Shown in pieces: positions 14,858 to 24,002 of a stretch of 33,594 nt of DNA (the stretch's first letter is position 1; each line of letters begins with the position of its first letter). Source of the stretch: Kitasatospora phosalacinea (GTDB lineage Bacteria > Actinomycetota > Actinomycetes > Streptomycetales > Streptomycetaceae); contig NZ_JNWZ01000078.1 of assembly GCF_000716545.1 (NCBI RefSeq), positions 1 to 33,594 of the forward strand, in the 5' to 3' direction. The notes under the pieces were generated by a model. The model was not told where the DNA came from and did not search any database. It saw nothing but the letters and a program-made list of their open reading frames with translations. Both the position numbers and the translations under genes were made by a program.

Positions 14858-15499
14858 TTACTTCGGCGGCTTCTTTCCGGTGACTCCCAGGTACACCTGG
14901 AGCGCCAGGTTGGGCTTGAGGTCCTTGACCTTCACGCCCCACGAGGTGAACGCCTTGCCGTGCTCGGCCGCCGCGGCGAGCAACGACACCAGGGCGCCGG
15001 CGACCGCCGACGGTTCGACCGACTTGTCGGTCTTGCCCTGGTTGTTGCGGACCGCTTCGGCCAGCGGGGCCGCCACCGAGTTGAGGACCTTCATGCGGAT
15101 CTTGAAGAACCGCTTGTCCCCTTCGGCGGCGCCGAGTGTGATCACTCGGAGAATGGCGTCATTCTTGCGCCAGAAGGCGAGGAATCCGTCCACCAGTTCT
15201 TCGGAAGTGGTGAAGCCGGTCTTTCCCGCCCAGGACTTTCCATCGACGAGCTCTTTGAGCCCGCCGCTGTCCTCGGCCATTTCCTCGGCGATCTCAAGGA
15301 CTGCGCCCTCGACATCCGGGAAGTACTGGTAGAAGGTCGCGGGGGAGGTACCCGCCATACGGGCGACGTCGATGACCTTGACGTCCCGGTACGGCGACGT
15401 GCTGAGCATCTCGCGGAGGCAGTCGAGCAGCTTCTGCCGCGTCTCCTGTCCGCGCCGCCCGGCGACGCGACCGTCGACGGTGCGAACTTGTCCTGTCAT
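14858..15499 (-). CDS. TetR-family transcriptional regulator
   Basis: A 213-residue repressor-type protein. The N-terminal helix-turn-helix is in the segment YRDVKVIDVARMAGTSPATF followed by YQYFPDVEGAVLEIA, the classic TetR pattern. The C-terminal ligand domain ends in a Lys/Pro-rich tail (GVTGKKPPK). The ligand cannot be told. Its neighbours are the convergent FabH-like gene and the divergent kinase gene; a lipid-related ligand is possible only by association. No clear ribosome site precedes the ATG at 15499, and GTG codons just downstream are alternatives. Confidence 0.85.
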   Translation of the reverse strand: MTGQVRTVDGRVAGRRGQETRQKLLDCLREMLSTSPYRDVKVIDVARMAGTSPATFYQYFPDVEGAVLEIAEEMAEDSGGLKELVDGKSWAGKTGFTTSEELVDGFLAFWRKNDAILRVITLGAAEGDKRFFKIRMKVLNSVAAPLAEAVRNNQGKTDKSVEPSAVAGALVSLLAAAAEHGKAFTSWGVKVKDLKPNLALQVYLGVTGKKPPK

Positions 15500-15803
15500 G
15501 TCGTCAGCTTACAGTGGCACGATCTTGGCGCTAATCGGTAGTGCGACTATTAGTCCGGGCGAGGGGGAAACGGCGCCATTTCCGTGCGGAGTTGTTGCCC
15601 CCCCGTGTGCTGATGACCCCACAGCGTGACGACAAGTCAGCTCGGACCGTCCGGCGGCCCCCCGCGGGGGCGTCCGGAGCCGGTGGCTCCGGTACCCGGA
15701 GGCGTGTCACTGGCGGGGGAGATTGGCTCCCGGGCGGCGGGCATTGGAGAATCGGGGGGCGCCGCCGCCGGGGGGCGCTGGCGGAAGGGGAGGTGGCTGC
15801 GGA
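15500..15803. promoter_or_regulatory. Intergenic region with candidate divergent control site
   Basis: These 304 bases between the TetR and kinase genes contain no supported gene. On the plus strand TTGGCG (15525-15530), a 17-base spacer and TATTAG (15548-15553) make a reasonable vegetative-type promoter for the kinase, with a leader of roughly 240 bases. The spacer is bounded by the inverted arms CTAAT (15531-15535) and ATTAG (15549-15553), with inner half-sites TAGT and ACTA. This could be the autoregulatory operator of the TetR protein. Confidence 0.4.
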
Positions 15804-18113
15804 GTGGACCAGCTGACGGCGCACGATCCGAGGCGGATCGGGCCCTTCGAAGTGCTGGCCCGGCTCGGCGCGGGCGGCATGGGCCTGGTGTACCTGGCCC
15901 GGTCGGCCTCGGGTCGGCGGGTGGCCATCAAGACCGTGCGCAGCGAGCTGGCCGAGGACAACCTGTTCCGGGTCCGCTTCGCCCGCGAGATCGCGGCCGC
16001 CAAGACGGTCGGCGGCTTCTACACCGCCGCCGTGGTGGACGCCGACGCCGACGCCGCCGTCCCCTGGCTGGCCACCGCGTACGTGCCCGCGCCCTCGCTG
16101 GAGGACCTGGTCGACGACTGCGGGCCGCTGCCCGCCGAAGCGGTGCGCTGGCTCACCGCCGGCATCGCCGAGGCGCTGCAGTCCATCCACGCGGCCGGCC
16201 TGGTGCACCGGGACCTCAAGCCGTCCAACGTGCTGGTGGTCGAGGACGGCCCCCGGGTGATCGACTTCGGCATCGCCGCCGGGGTCTCCAGCACCCGGCT
16301 CACCATGACCAACGTCGCGGTCGGCACCCCCGCCTACATGTCGCCCGAGCAGGCCCGCGACAGCCGCAGCGTCACCGGCGCCAGCGACGTGTTCTCGCTC
16401 GGCTCGCTGGTGGTCTTCTGCGCCACCGGGCACCCGCCGTACCGCGGCTCCAACCCGGTCGAGACGGTGTTCCAGCTGCTGCGCGACCAGCCGGACCTGT
16501 CCGGCCTGCCGGCCGAGCTGGTCGACCTGGTGCGGGCCTGCATGCGGCCCACCCCCGAGCACCGGCCGACGCCCGCCCAGATCCAGGCCGAGCTGGCCCC
16601 GCACCTGTTCTCCCGGGCCGACGCCTCCGGCGAGGCCGGGGACTGGCTGCCGCCCGCCGCGCTCGACCTGATCGAGGCCAAGCGCAGCAGCAGACGTCCC
16701 GTCAGCGCCCAGCAGCCCCCGGTCCGGCCGCAGCCGCCGGTGGTGCTGCCCGCCCAGCCGGCCGCGCCGCCGCCCCTTCCGGCCCCGGCCCCGGTCGGTC
16801 CGGCCGGCCCGGTGTCCGAGGCCGAGGTGGTCACCGAGCGGGTGCGCCCGCACCGGCGGCCGGTGATCGGCGGCCCGGGCGAGGGCGAGATCCGGCTGCC
16901 CGGCGCGCACGTGCCGATAGGGCCCGGGCCGCGGGCGGAGCCGGCCGCGCCCGCCGCCGCCCCGGCCGGCACCGACTGGGTGCGCCGCAGCTCCGCGCCG
17001 TCCGCCGCCCCGCCGCAGCCCGCGGCGCGCTGGCGGCCCTGGCGGTTCCGGATGTCCAACGACGTGTGGGGCACCCCGGTGGTCGCCGACGGCACGCTGT
17101 ACGCCTCCAGCTTCGAGGTGCACGCGCTGGACATCGGCTCCGGCGAGCGCCGCTGGAAGACCCGGGACGTCGCCTGGGCGCTGGCCGTGGACGGCGGCCG
17201 GGTGCACGCCGCCGACGGCCCGCACCTGTACACGGTGGACGCCGCGGACGGCACCGAGCGCTGGCGGCACTCGCTGGACGGCTGGGTGTACTCGCTGGAC
17301 GCCGCCGACGGCGTGCTGTGCTGCGGCGTGCGCGGCGGCGGCGTGCAGCTGCGCGCGGCGGCCACCGGCGCCGAGCTGTGGCGGGCCGACGACGCCCAGC
17401 AGGAGTACGAGAACCCGCAGTCCGGCCCGGCGCTGATCGCCGGTGCGGCCTACTACCAGGGCGGCGGCCGGCTGCACTGCGTGGACCCGCTGGGCGCCGG
17501 GGTGCGCTGGGCGGTGCCGCTGGGCGGCGAGGTCCCCTCCCGCCCGGTCGAGCACGCCGGGGTGCTGTACGTGACGTCCGGTCAGCGGGTGCACGCGCTG
17601 GACGCCGCCACCGGCGCCGAGCGCTGGCGGTTCGACGCGCCGGTGGTGCTGTTCACCCCGCCCGCGGTGGACGGCCGGGCGGTGTACGTCGCCGACTACC
17701 TCGGCACCCTGTACGCGCTGGACGCCGCGACCGGGCACGGCCTGTGGCGGGCCGCCACCGCCGCCCGCCAGGGCGCCGAGCCGGCCGTGGTCGCCGACGG
17801 GACGGTGCTGCTGGGCTCCGGCGACACCCTGTTCGCGTTCGAGGCGGCCGGCGGCCGGGAGCGCTGGCGCTACAGCACCCGGGGCGACCTGGTGGGCTCC
17901 CCGGCGGTCGCCGAGGGCCTGGTGCACCTGGGCAGCCGCGACCACTCGCTGCACACCCTGGAGCTGGCCACCGGCCGGCTGCGCTGGGAGCTGGGCACCA
18001 AGGGCGAGCTGACCGGCTCCCCGGTGGCGGTCGGCGGCCGGGTGTTCGTCGGCTCCAAGGACCGCTGCGTGTACGCGCTGGACTCCTTCTACGGCACGGC
18101 GGTGCCCCAGTAG
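15804..18113 (+). CDS. Ser/Thr protein kinase fused to a PQQ-like beta-propeller
   Basis: A 769-residue two-part protein. The kinase domain (about 12-285) is complete: glycine loop LGAGGMG (21-27), ATP-binding K43 in VAIK, catalytic HRDLKPSN (135-142), DFG (154-156) and [11 protein letters not shown] Pro/Ala-rich linker of about 150 residues leads to a C-terminal propeller of PQQ/quinoprotein-type blades. Repeats have the form L-x-A-L-D-A-A-T-G-x-E-R-W, for example [15 protein letters not shown] and [15 protein letters not shown]. No membrane segment is visible between the parts, unlike PknD-type receptor kinases, so the propeller is probably cytoplasmic and may bind partner proteins. The GTG at 15804 has AAGGGGAGG ten bases upstream. 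It converges with galE. Confidence 0.92.
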   Translation: MDQLTAHDPRRIGPFEVLARLGAGGMGLVYLARSASGRRVAIKTVRSELAEDNLFRVRFAREIAAAKTVGGFYTAAVVDADADAAVPWLATAYVPAPSLEDLVDDCGPLPAEAVRWLTAGIAEALQSIHAAGLVHRDLKPSNVLVVEDGPRVIDFGIAAGVSSTRLTMTNVAVGTPAYMSPEQARDSRSVTGASDVFSLGSLVVFCATGHPPYRGSNPVETVFQLLRDQPDLSGLPAELVDLVRACMRPTPEHRPTPAQIQAELAPHLFSRADASGEAGDWLPPAALDLIEAKRSSRRPVSAQQPPVRPQPPVVLPAQPAAPPPLPAPAPVGPAGPVSEAEVVTERVRPHRRPVIGGPGEGEIRLPGAHVPIGPGPRAEPAAPAAAPAGTDWVRRSSAPSAAPPQPAARWRPWRFRMSNDVWGTPVVADGTLYASSFEVHALDIGSGERRWKTRDVAWALAVDGGRVHAADGPHLYTVDAADGTERWRHSLDGWVYSLDAADGVLCCGVRGGGVQLRAAATGAELWRADDAQQEYENPQSGPALIAGAAYYQGGGRLHCVDPLGAGVRWAVPLGGEVPSRPVEHAGVLYVTSGQRVHALDAATGAERWRFDAPVVLFTPPAVDGRAVYVADYLGTLYALDAATGHGLWRAATAARQGAEPAVVADGTVLLGSGDTLFAFEAAGGRERWRYSTRGDLVGSPAVAEGLVHLGSRDHSLHTLELATGRLRWELGTKGELTGSPVAVGGRVFVGSKDRCVYALDSFYGTAVPQ

Positions 18114-18146
18114 CCGTAGCCGAGCGGATGCGGGGCCCGGGCCGGC

Positions 18147-19121
18147 CTACGGGTGGCGGTGCTGCCAGCCCGCCCAGGCCGAGGCGACCATCGAGCGGAC
18201 GTCGTGCCGGGCGCTCCAGCCCAGCTCGCGGCGGATCAGCTCGGCGGAGGCCACCACCCGGGCCGGGTCGCCGGGGCGGCGGGGGGCCATCTCGGGGGCG
18301 ATCCGGACGCCGGTGACCTCGGCGATCTCGGCGATCATCTCGCGGACCGAGGCGCCGCGGCCGGTGCCGATGTTGAGCGTCAGCCCGATCCGCTCGTCCG
18401 GCCCGGCCGCCTCCAGCCGGCGGACGGCGGCGACGTGCGCCGAGGCGACGTCCGAGACGTGGACGTAGTCGCGGACGCAGGTGCCGTCCGGGGTCGGGTA
18501 GTCGTCGCCGAAGACCAGCGGCGGCAGCCCGGCCGTCAGCCGCTGGAGGACCAGCGGGACCAGGTTGGCCGCGCCCGGGTCGGACAGTTCGGGGGCGGCG
18601 GCGCCCGCCACGTTGAAGTAGCGCAGGGAGACCGCGCAGAGGCCGTGCGCGGCGGCGCAGGCGTTCAGCAGCCACTCGCCGGCCAGCTTGGTCTCGCCGT
18701 ACGGGTTGATCGGCAGGCAGGGGGTGGACTCGTCGACCAGGTCGACGTCCGGCATGCCGTAGACGGCGGCGGAGGAGGACAGCACCACCCGGCGCACGCC
18801 CGCGTCGACCGCGGCGGCCAGCACGGTGCGCAGGCCCTCCACGTTCTCGTGGTAGTAGTACAGCGGCCGCTCGACCGACTCGCCGACCTGCTTGCGGGCG
18901 GCCAGGTGCAGCACGCCGGTGACGCCGTGCCCGGCCAGGACGCGGTCCAGCAGCGGCCGGTCCAGCGTGGAGCCGGTCACCAGCGGGACGCCGGGCGGCA
19001 GGTGGGCGGCCGAGCCGCTGCTCAGGTCGTCCAGGACGACGGTGGGCACGCCGGCCGCGGCCAGCTCCCGGACGACGTGGCCGCCGATGTAGCCGGCCCC
19101 TCCCGTGATCAACCAGGTCAT
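18147..19121 (-). CDS. galE: UDP-glucose 4-epimerase
   Basis: A 324-residue extended short-chain dehydrogenase that interconverts UDP-glucose and UDP-galactose. It has the NAD-binding motif GGAGYIG near the N-terminus, the catalytic serine region SSSAAVYG, the YGETK pair (Tyr and Lys) and the family patches NVAGA and GTCVRDYVHVSD. It is not in a gal operon here and faces the kinase gene convergently, so a role in cell-wall or exopolysaccharide sugars is likely. The ATG at 19121 lies seven bases after TAGGAT and has no ribosome site, again suggesting a leaderless message. Confidence 0.93.
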   Translation of the reverse strand: MTWLITGGAGYIGGHVVRELAAAGVPTVVLDDLSSGSAAHLPPGVPLVTGSTLDRPLLDRVLAGHGVTGVLHLAARKQVGESVERPLYYYHENVEGLRTVLAAAVDAGVRRVVLSSSAAVYGMPDVDLVDESTPCLPINPYGETKLAGEWLLNACAAAHGLCAVSLRYFNVAGAAAPELSDPGAANLVPLVLQRLTAGLPPLVFGDDYPTPDGTCVRDYVHVSDVASAHVAAVRRLEAAGPDERIGLTLNIGTGRGASVREMIAEIAEVTGVRIAPEMAPRRPGDPARVVASAELIRRELGWSARHDVRSMVASAWAGWQHRHP

Positions 19122-19128
19122 GGCCCTG

Positions 19129-19134
19129 ATCCTA
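19129..19134 (-). promoter_or_regulatory. Candidate leaderless promoter of galE
   Basis: TAGGAT on the minus strand matches TAnnnT and ends seven bases before the galE ATG, so transcription would start at or next to the start codon. No -35 match is apparent. Confidence 0.45.
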
Positions 19135-19172
19135 GAGGGCGCTTTTCGGCGCGCCCCGTGGTGTGTCGCTCA

Positions 19173-19199
19173 AGCATTCGGACATTCCGGTGAAATGCT
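19173..19199. promoter_or_regulatory. Imperfect dyad upstream of the HtrA-like protease gene
   Basis: Arms AGCATT (19173-19178) and AATGCT (19194-19199) enclose a smaller CGG-ACATT-CCG dyad. The site is less GC-rich than its surroundings and lies 36 bases before the protease start codon, so it could be an operator or part of the promoter. It is also 52 bases from galE on the other strand. Confidence 0.3.
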
Positions 19200-19234
19200 G
19201 ACAAAGCTCTGTCCAGCGACCGGAGGTGCCCGCC

Positions 19235-20350
19235 GTGCGCCCGAAGAAGGAACCGACCCGTCCGATCCCGGCCGGCCCCCGGCCCACGGGGCCCAAGCTG
19301 TGGCCGGGACCGGCGGCGGTGCTCGCTTCGGTCGGGCTGCTGGTGACCGGCTGTTCCAGCTCCGACGCCGGGTCCAGCTCCACCGCGGCGGCCGACAGCT
19401 CCTCGTCGGCGCCCGCCCCGTCCAGCAGCAACCAGCTGCAGCAGGACTACCAGCAGGTGATCTCCCAGGTGCTGCCCTCGGTGGTGCAGATCACCGCGGG
19501 GAACGGCCTCGGCTCCGGGATCGTCTTCGACGACAAGGGCGACATCGTCACCAACGCGCACGTGGTCGGCACCGCCACCACCTTCACCGTGACGCTGGCC
19601 AACAGCACCAAGCCGCTGGACGCCACCCTGGTCGGCAGCTACCCGGAGTCCGACCTCGCGGTGATCAAGCTGTCCGACGTGCCCGGCGGCCTCAGGCCGG
19701 CGGCCTTCGCGGACAGCTCCAAGGTCGCGGTCGGGCAGATCACGCTGGCCATGGGCAGCCCGCTCGGCCTGTCCAGCAGCGTCACCCAGGGCATCGTCTC
19801 GGCGGTCGGCCGGACGGTCAGCGAGCCGCAGTCGGCCGGCTCGCCCGGCGCCACCATCGGCAACATGGTGCAGACCTCGGCCGCGATCAACCCCGGCAAC
19901 AGCGGCGGCGCGCTGGTCAACCTCTCCAGCCAGGTGATCGGGATCAACACGCTGACCGCCGTCGACCCCGAGCTGAACGGCTCGGCCGCGCCCGGCATCG
20001 GCTTCGCCATCCCGGCGGCCACCGTGACGAGCATCGCCAACCAGCTGATCAAGGACGGCAAGGTCACCAACTCCGGCCGGGCCGCGCTCGGGGTGACCGT
20101 CCGCCCGTACTTCGACTCCGACTTCCAGCCGGCCGGCGCGGCGGTGGTCACGGTGGTCGACAACGGACCGGCCGCCTCCGCCGGGCTGCAGGCCGGCGAC
20201 GTGATCACCAAGGTCAACGACACCGCGATCAACGGCCCCTCCGCGCTGACCACCGCGCTGGCCTCGCTCAGCCCCGGCGACAAGGTCACCGTCGGCTACC
20301 AGCGGGACGGGCAGGGCAAGACCGCGGAGGTCACCCTCGGAACGCTCTAG
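19235..20350 (+). CDS. HtrA/DegP-like serine protease, lipoprotein, with PDZ domain
   Basis: A 371-residue exported protease. A basic N-terminus, a hydrophobic stretch and the lipobox LVTGC (Cys40) indicate a lipoprotein signal, followed by a Ser/Ala-rich linker. The trypsin-like triad is H109 (NAHVVG), D140 (ESDLAVIKL) and S223 (GNSGGAL). A C-terminal PDZ domain starts near GRAALGVTV and includes AASAGLQAGDVITKVND. Such proteins degrade or chaperone misfolded envelope proteins. I chose the GTG at 19235 because GGAGG lies eight bases upstream; a GTG at 19226 is too close to that site. Confidence 0.9.
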   Translation: MRPKKEPTRPIPAGPRPTGPKLWPGPAAVLASVGLLVTGCSSSDAGSSSTAAADSSSSAPAPSSSNQLQQDYQQVISQVLPSVVQITAGNGLGSGIVFDDKGDIVTNAHVVGTATTFTVTLANSTKPLDATLVGSYPESDLAVIKLSDVPGGLRPAAFADSSKVAVGQITLAMGSPLGLSSSVTQGIVSAVGRTVSEPQSAGSPGATIGNMVQTSAAINPGNSGGALVNLSSQVIGINTLTAVDPELNGSAAPGIGFAIPAATVTSIANQLIKDGKVTNSGRAALGVTVRPYFDSDFQPAGAAVVTVVDNGPAASAGLQAGDVITKVNDTAINGPSALTTALASLSPGDKVTVGYQRDGQGKTAEVTLGTL

Positions 20351-20364
20351 CGTCCGACCGGCCC

Positions 20365-20410
20365 GGGCCCGGAGTGCCGTACCGCGCAAGGGAGGCGGCA
20401 CTCCGGGCCC
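20365..20410. terminator. Hairpin terminator between convergent genes
   Basis: A 15-base perfect stem, GGGCCCGGAGTGCCG (20365-20379) with its complement at 20396-20410, and a 16-base loop. It lies 14 bases after the protease stop and 21 bases after the histidine kinase stop on the other strand, so it can serve both. Confidence 0.8.
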
Positions 20411-20431
20411 GTCCACGCCCGGGCCCCGGGC

Positions 20432-21586
20432 TCAGCCCTCCCGGCCGGCGCGGGTGCGCCAGGGCAGCTCGACCGTCACCGAGGTCGGGCCGTCCACCGG
20501 GCTCTCGACCACGAACACGCCGTCCACCGCCTCGGCGCGCTCGACCAGGCCGGCCAGCCCGCCGCCCGGGTGCACCCGGGCCCCGCCGCGGCCGTCGTCG
20601 CGGACCGTCAGCATCAGCCGGCCGTCCTGGCGCCAGACGTCCACCGAGGCGGTGCGGGCGCCGGAGTGCTTGGAGGCGTTGGTCAGCAGCTCGCTGACGG
20701 TGAAGTAGGCGATGCCCTCGACCGCGGAGTCCGGCCGCTCGCCGCCCAGCTCCACGTGCACCCGGACGCCGCCGGGCAGCGGGCAGCGGGCCGCGACCGA
20801 GGAGAGCGCCGCGTCCAGCCCCCGGTCGGTGAGCACCGCGGGGTGGATGCCGCGGGCCAGGTCGCGCAGCTCCCGCAGGGCCAGCTTGACCTCGCCGTGC
20901 GCCGCGTCGACCATCTGCCGCGCGGCCACCGGATCCTCCGTCAGCTTCTCCTTGGCCAGGCCCAGGTCCATCGCCAGGGCCACCAGCCGGGCCTGCGCGC
21001 CGTCGTGCAGGTCGCGCTCGATGCGGCGCAGGTCGGCCGCGGCGGTGTCGACCACCACGGCCCGGTCGTCCTCCAGCTCGCGGACCCGCTCGGCCAGCAT
21101 GCCCGGCGCCAGCAGCGACTCCACCAGCAGCCGGGAGACCCAGCTGATCGCCCGCATCGCCCAGGGCAGCACCGGCCAGCCGACCACCAGCAGCACCAGC
21201 GTCAGCACGAAGCTGAGGACGCCCCAGATCAGCAGCGCCACGCAGTACAGCGCGGAGCGCCAGTTCAGCCCGTCGCCCAGGGCGGCCGTCACCCGGCCGG
21301 CCAGCCCGGCCCGGGACGGGCGCACCGGCTCCGGCTCGGGGACGGCGCTGCCCAGTTCGGCCCGGGCCCGGACCCGGGCCAACCGGCCGAACCAGCGGCA
21401 GCAGCCCAGCCCGAAGGCCAGCAGCGGCAGCCCGATCACCGTCACCGCCAGGCCGAGACCCGCGGTCAGCAGCACCGCCGTCACGGCGAACCCGGCCACT
21501 CCGACCGGGAGGTTCAGCAGTGCGTTGCGCACCTCCCGCCACAGCCGTGCCCCGTACAACGACGGGCGCTTCGCCTCGTCCTCCAT
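20432..21586 (-). CDS. Sensor histidine kinase (HisKA_3 type), no adjacent regulator
   Basis: A 384-residue membrane kinase. Two long hydrophobic blocks (about 23-62 and 113-142), each able to form a helical hairpin, make a sensor without a large extracellular domain. The dimerisation/phosphoacceptor helix has H194 in [12 protein letters not shown]. The ATPase domain has the N-box around N303 ([10 protein letters not shown]) and the G-box DDGRGG (330-335). This class pairs with NarL/LuxR-type response regulators, but none is encoded on either side in the window. GGAGAGG precedes the ATG. It is divergent from the nuo operon, with 252 bases between the HK start and 21839. Confidence 0.92.
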   Translation of the reverse strand: MEDEAKRPSLYGARLWREVRNALLNLPVGVAGFAVTAVLLTAGLGLAVTVIGLPLLAFGLGCCRWFGRLARVRARAELGSAVPEPEPVRPSRAGLAGRVTAALGDGLNWRSALYCVALLIWGVLSFVLTLVLLVVGWPVLPWAMRAISWVSRLLVESLLAPGMLAERVRELEDDRAVVVDTAAADLRRIERDLHDGAQARLVALAMDLGLAKEKLTEDPVAARQMVDAAHGEVKLALRELRDLARGIHPAVLTDRGLDAALSSVAARCPLPGGVRVHVELGGERPDSAVEGIAYFTVSELLTNASKHSGARTASVDVWRQDGRLMLTVRDDGRGGARVHPGGGLAGLVERAEAVDGVFVVESPVDGPTSVTVELPWRTRAGREG

Positions 21587-21820
21587 GGTCGGCGCCCTCT
21601 CCTGGTGATCTCGCCGGTGCTCTGTCGATCACCAGCATCCCGGTCGGCGACCCCCTCCCGCCATGGTGCTGCACTCCCTCTCCTTCCGGGGGTTATCCCC
21701 ACCCCCCGCCCCGCGCCCCGGTCCCGGACCGTCCGCGGGCGGAATTCCCCCGGTGTCCGGCGGAAGTCCACCGGCCGTCTTGCAGGACGGGCAGGTGGCG
21801 GGGTAAACGAGCGGTGCACA

Positions 21821-21826
21821 TAGACT
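21821..21826 (+). promoter_or_regulatory. Candidate -10 element of the nuo operon
   Basis: TAGACT matches TAnnnT and would start transcription near 21833, giving a leader of about 42 bases that includes the AGAAGAAGGG ribosome site of nuoA. I looked in the 288-base region upstream of nuoA for the Rex operator (TTGTGAA and TTCACAA half-sites), which controls complex I genes in Streptomyces, and did not see one. The remainder of 21587-21820 holds no supported gene. Confidence 0.45.
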
Positions 21827-21874
21827 CCCGCGATAGCGATGGTTATGGACGGGCAAAGAAGAAGGGCGCAACCC

Positions 21875-22282
21875 ATGGAGTGGCAGCCGCTCGCTGCCGA
21901 TCCCGCCGCCGGCAGCGGCTACTTCGACGCCTACGCGGCGGTCGGCCTGCTGGCGGTCATCGGTGTCCTCTTCGTCACGGTGTCCTTCACCGCGAACCGG
22001 CTGCTGCGACCGGTGGTCGACACCCCCGAGAAGCTGCTCGCCTACGAGTGCGGGGTCGACCCGGTCGGCGAGGGCTGGGCGCACACCCAGGTCCGGTACT
22101 ACGTCTACGCGTTCCTGTACGTGATCTTCGCGGTCGACGCGATCTACCTGTTCCCGTGGGCCACGGTGTTCTCCGCCGCCGGCTTCGGGGCGGCCACGCT
22201 GGTGGAGATGTTCGTCTTCATCGGCTTCCTCGCGGTCGGACTGCTCTACGCCTGGAAGAAGGGCGTCCTGGAATGGACGTGA
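21875..22282 (+). CDS. nuoA: NADH-quinone oxidoreductase subunit A
   Basis: A 135-residue membrane subunit of complex I with three predicted helices. The conserved loop [14 protein letters not shown] (55-68) and the acidic residue in [12 protein letters not shown] (D88) mark the family. I chose the ATG at 21875, the first codon of MEWQPL, since AGAAGAAGGG lies about nine bases upstream; ATGs at 21839 and 21845 would add residues not usual in the family. It is the first gene of the operon and overlaps nuoB by ten bases. Confidence 0.93.
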   Translation: MEWQPLAADPAAGSGYFDAYAAVGLLAVIGVLFVTVSFTANRLLRPVVDTPEKLLAYECGVDPVGEGWAHTQVRYYVYAFLYVIFAVDAIYLFPWATVFSAAGFGAATLVEMFVFIGFLAVGLLYAWKKGVLEWT

Positions 22283-22902
22283 CGCACTCGCACGGGACGC
22301 CCGGCAACGGCCCCGTCCCGCTCGGCATCCCCGACCCGGCCCGCCCCGGCGGCGCCGTCGAGCGGCGCCGCCTCGGCCCGCTGGCCCGGCTCGCCCCGGA
22401 CCCGGTCAAGGTGGTGCTCAACTGGGGCCGCCGTTACAGCCTCTGGTGCTTCAACTTCGGACTGGCCTGCTGCGCGATCGAGTTCATCGCCGCGTCGATG
22501 GCCAAGCACGACTTCATCCGGATGGGTGTCATCCCGTTCGCGCCCGGCCCCCGCCAGGCCGACCTGATGATCGTCTCGGGCACGGTCACCGACAAGATGG
22601 CCCCCGCGGTCAAGCGCCTGTACGAGCAGATGCCCGAGCCGAAGTACGTCATCTCCTTCGGGGCCTGCGCCAACTCCGGCGGCCCCTACTGGGACTCGTA
22701 CTCCGTCACCAAGGGCGTCGACCAGATCATCCCGGTCGACGTCTACGTGCCCGGCTGCCCGCCCCGGCCCGAGGCGCTGCTCCAGGGCATCCTCAAGCTG
22801 CAGGAGAAGATCGCCGCCGAGGACGTCCCGCAGCGCTACGCCGCGCCCGCCGACGCGCTGCGCCGCCCGCTGCGGCCCGCGCCCGGGGAGGGGCAGCAGT
22901 GA
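22273..22902 (+). CDS. nuoB: NADH-quinone oxidoreductase subunit B
   Basis: A 209-residue peripheral subunit that holds iron-sulfur cluster N2, the last cluster before quinone. All four ligands are present: C66 and C67 (LACCAIEF), C132 (FGACANSGG) and C162 (VPGCPPRPE). The first 45 residues are a Pro/Gly/His-rich extension. The ATG at 22273 overlaps nuoA; the GTG at 22279 is a possible alternative. In complete complex I, NuoB forms the quinone site together with NuoD, which is not encoded here. Confidence 0.94.
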   Translation: MDVTHSHGTPGNGPVPLGIPDPARPGGAVERRRLGPLARLAPDPVKVVLNWGRRYSLWCFNFGLACCAIEFIAASMAKHDFIRMGVIPFAPGPRQADLMIVSGTVTDKMAPAVKRLYEQMPEPKYVISFGACANSGGPYWDSYSVTKGVDQIIPVDVYVPGCPPRPEALLQGILKLQEKIAAEDVPQRYAAPADALRRPLRPAPGEGQQ

Positions 22903-24002
22903 CCGACACTCCCGGCACCCCCGGCACGCCCGAGACGCCCGGCACCCCCGAGGCTCCCGAGCCGGCCGCCGCGCCCACGCCCGCCGCCGAGCCCACGCCC
23001 GCCGAGCGCACCGCCGCGGCCGTGGGGCCCTGGGCGACCGCCGCCGAGGCGTACGGCCTGCTCACCGTCGACGTGCCCGCCGAGCACTGGATCGAGGCGC
23101 TCACCGCCGCCCGCGACGTCCTCGGCCTGGCCTTCCTGGACTGGCTGAGCGCCGTCGACGACCTCGACCGGGGCTTCGCCGTCTGCGCGCACCTGGCCGC
23201 CGTCGGCGAGCCCGGCGTCGTGCGCCGGCTGCTGCTGCGCACCCGGGTGCCGCGGGAGGGGGCCGCGCTGCCGACCGCAGTCGGGGTGTACGCCGGTGCC
23301 GCCTGGCACGAGCGGGAGACCCTGGAGATGTTCGGCATCGAGTTCCCGGGCCACCCGCACCCCGTCACCCTGCTGCTGCCGGACGGCTTCGAGGGACACC
23401 CGCTGCGCAAGGACTTCGTGCTGGCCGCCCGGGTCGCCAAGGACTGGCCCGGCGCCAAGGAGCCCGGCGAGGCCGCCGACCACGGCGGCCCGGCCCGGCG
23501 CAAGATGCAGCCCGCCGGCGTCCCCGACCCGAACGAGTGGGGCCCGCTCAAAGGCACCCTCCCGCCGGTCGCCGAACGCCCCGCCCGCGGCGCGCGGGCC
23601 GGCGCGGCCGCCGGGGCCGACCGCCCGCGCCGCGCCCGCAGCGCGGAGGCCGGCTCCGCGAGCCAGGCCGCCCCGGCCGCCGGGGCCGCGCCCGACGCCG
23701 CCCCGCCGGTCCGCGCCGACCGGCCGCGCCGCACCCGCAGCGTCGGCGAGGGATCGGTCAGCCAGGCGGCCGGGACGCCCCCGGCCGAGCAGCCCGAGAC
23801 CCCGCGCCGTACCGCGCGCACCCGGTCGTCCGACGCCCCGTGGCACGCGCCCGTCCCGGCGCACGACGAGCAGCCGGAGCCCGAGCGGTCCGACCGGCCC
23901 GAGCGACCCGGCCAGTCCGAGCAAGCGAAGCCCGAGCAACCGAAGCCCGAGCAAGCGAAGCCCGAACAGCCCACCGAGCAGCAGGACGGAGACGGCGCGT
24001 GA
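22899..24002 (+). CDS. nuoC: NADH-quinone oxidoreductase subunit C with a long repetitive tail
   Basis: A 367-residue protein. The 30-kDa-subunit domain (about 45-185) carries the family signature as [18 protein letters not shown] followed by [12 protein letters not shown]. It is flanked by a Pro/Thr/Ala-rich N-terminal 40 residues and a C-terminal tail of about 180 residues with no recognisable fold. The tail holds two copies of ADRPRR(A/T)RS-x3-GS-x-SQAA (about 240-258 and 273-291) and an [10 protein letters not shown] repeat near the end. Other actinobacterial NuoC proteins are about 240 residues. The GTG start overlaps the nuoB stop in GTGA with GGGGAGGGG upstream. It is not a NuoCD fusion: no NuoD motif is seen. 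Confidence 0.9.
   Translation: MTDTPGTPGTPETPGTPEAPEPAAAPTPAAEPTPAERTAAAVGPWATAAEAYGLLTVDVPAEHWIEALTAARDVLGLAFLDWLSAVDDLDRGFAVCAHLAAVGEPGVVRRLLLRTRVPREGAALPTAVGVYAGAAWHERETLEMFGIEFPGHPHPVTLLLPDGFEGHPLRKDFVLAARVAKDWPGAKEPGEAADHGGPARRKMQPAGVPDPNEWGPLKGTLPPVAERPARGARAGAAAGADRPRRARSAEAGSASQAAPAAGAAPDAAPPVRADRPRRTRSVGEGSVSQAAGTPPAEQPETPRRTARTRSSDAPWHAPVPAHDEQPEPERSDRPERPGQSEQAKPEQPKPEQAKPEQPTEQQDGDGA
23919..23963 (+). repeat. Three 15-base tandem repeats in nuoC
   Basis: Three copies of GAGCAA(G/C)CGAAGCCC at 23919-23933, 23934-23948 and 23949-23963, differing at one base, encode [15 protein letters not shown] near the end of the NuoC tail. A partial fourth unit (GAACAGCCC) follows. Copy number could vary between strains. 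Confidence 0.9.

Noticed and set aside
15531..17954. An 807-codon leftward frame opposite the kinase
   Set aside because: It mirrors the kinase/propeller codons; the translation is low-complexity Gly/Arg/His/Val and has no ribosome site.
21587..21874. Rex redox operator upstream of nuoA
   Set aside because: I searched the gap by eye for TTGTGAA and TTCACAA half-sites with suitable spacing and found none.
23919..23963. CRISPR-like array
   Set aside because: The repeats are directly adjacent 15-base coding repeats without spacers and lie in frame within nuoC.
22899..24002. NuoCD fusion
   Set aside because: The protein is long enough to invite the idea, but the part after residue 190 is low-complexity and shows no NuoD motifs such as the HRGxE region.
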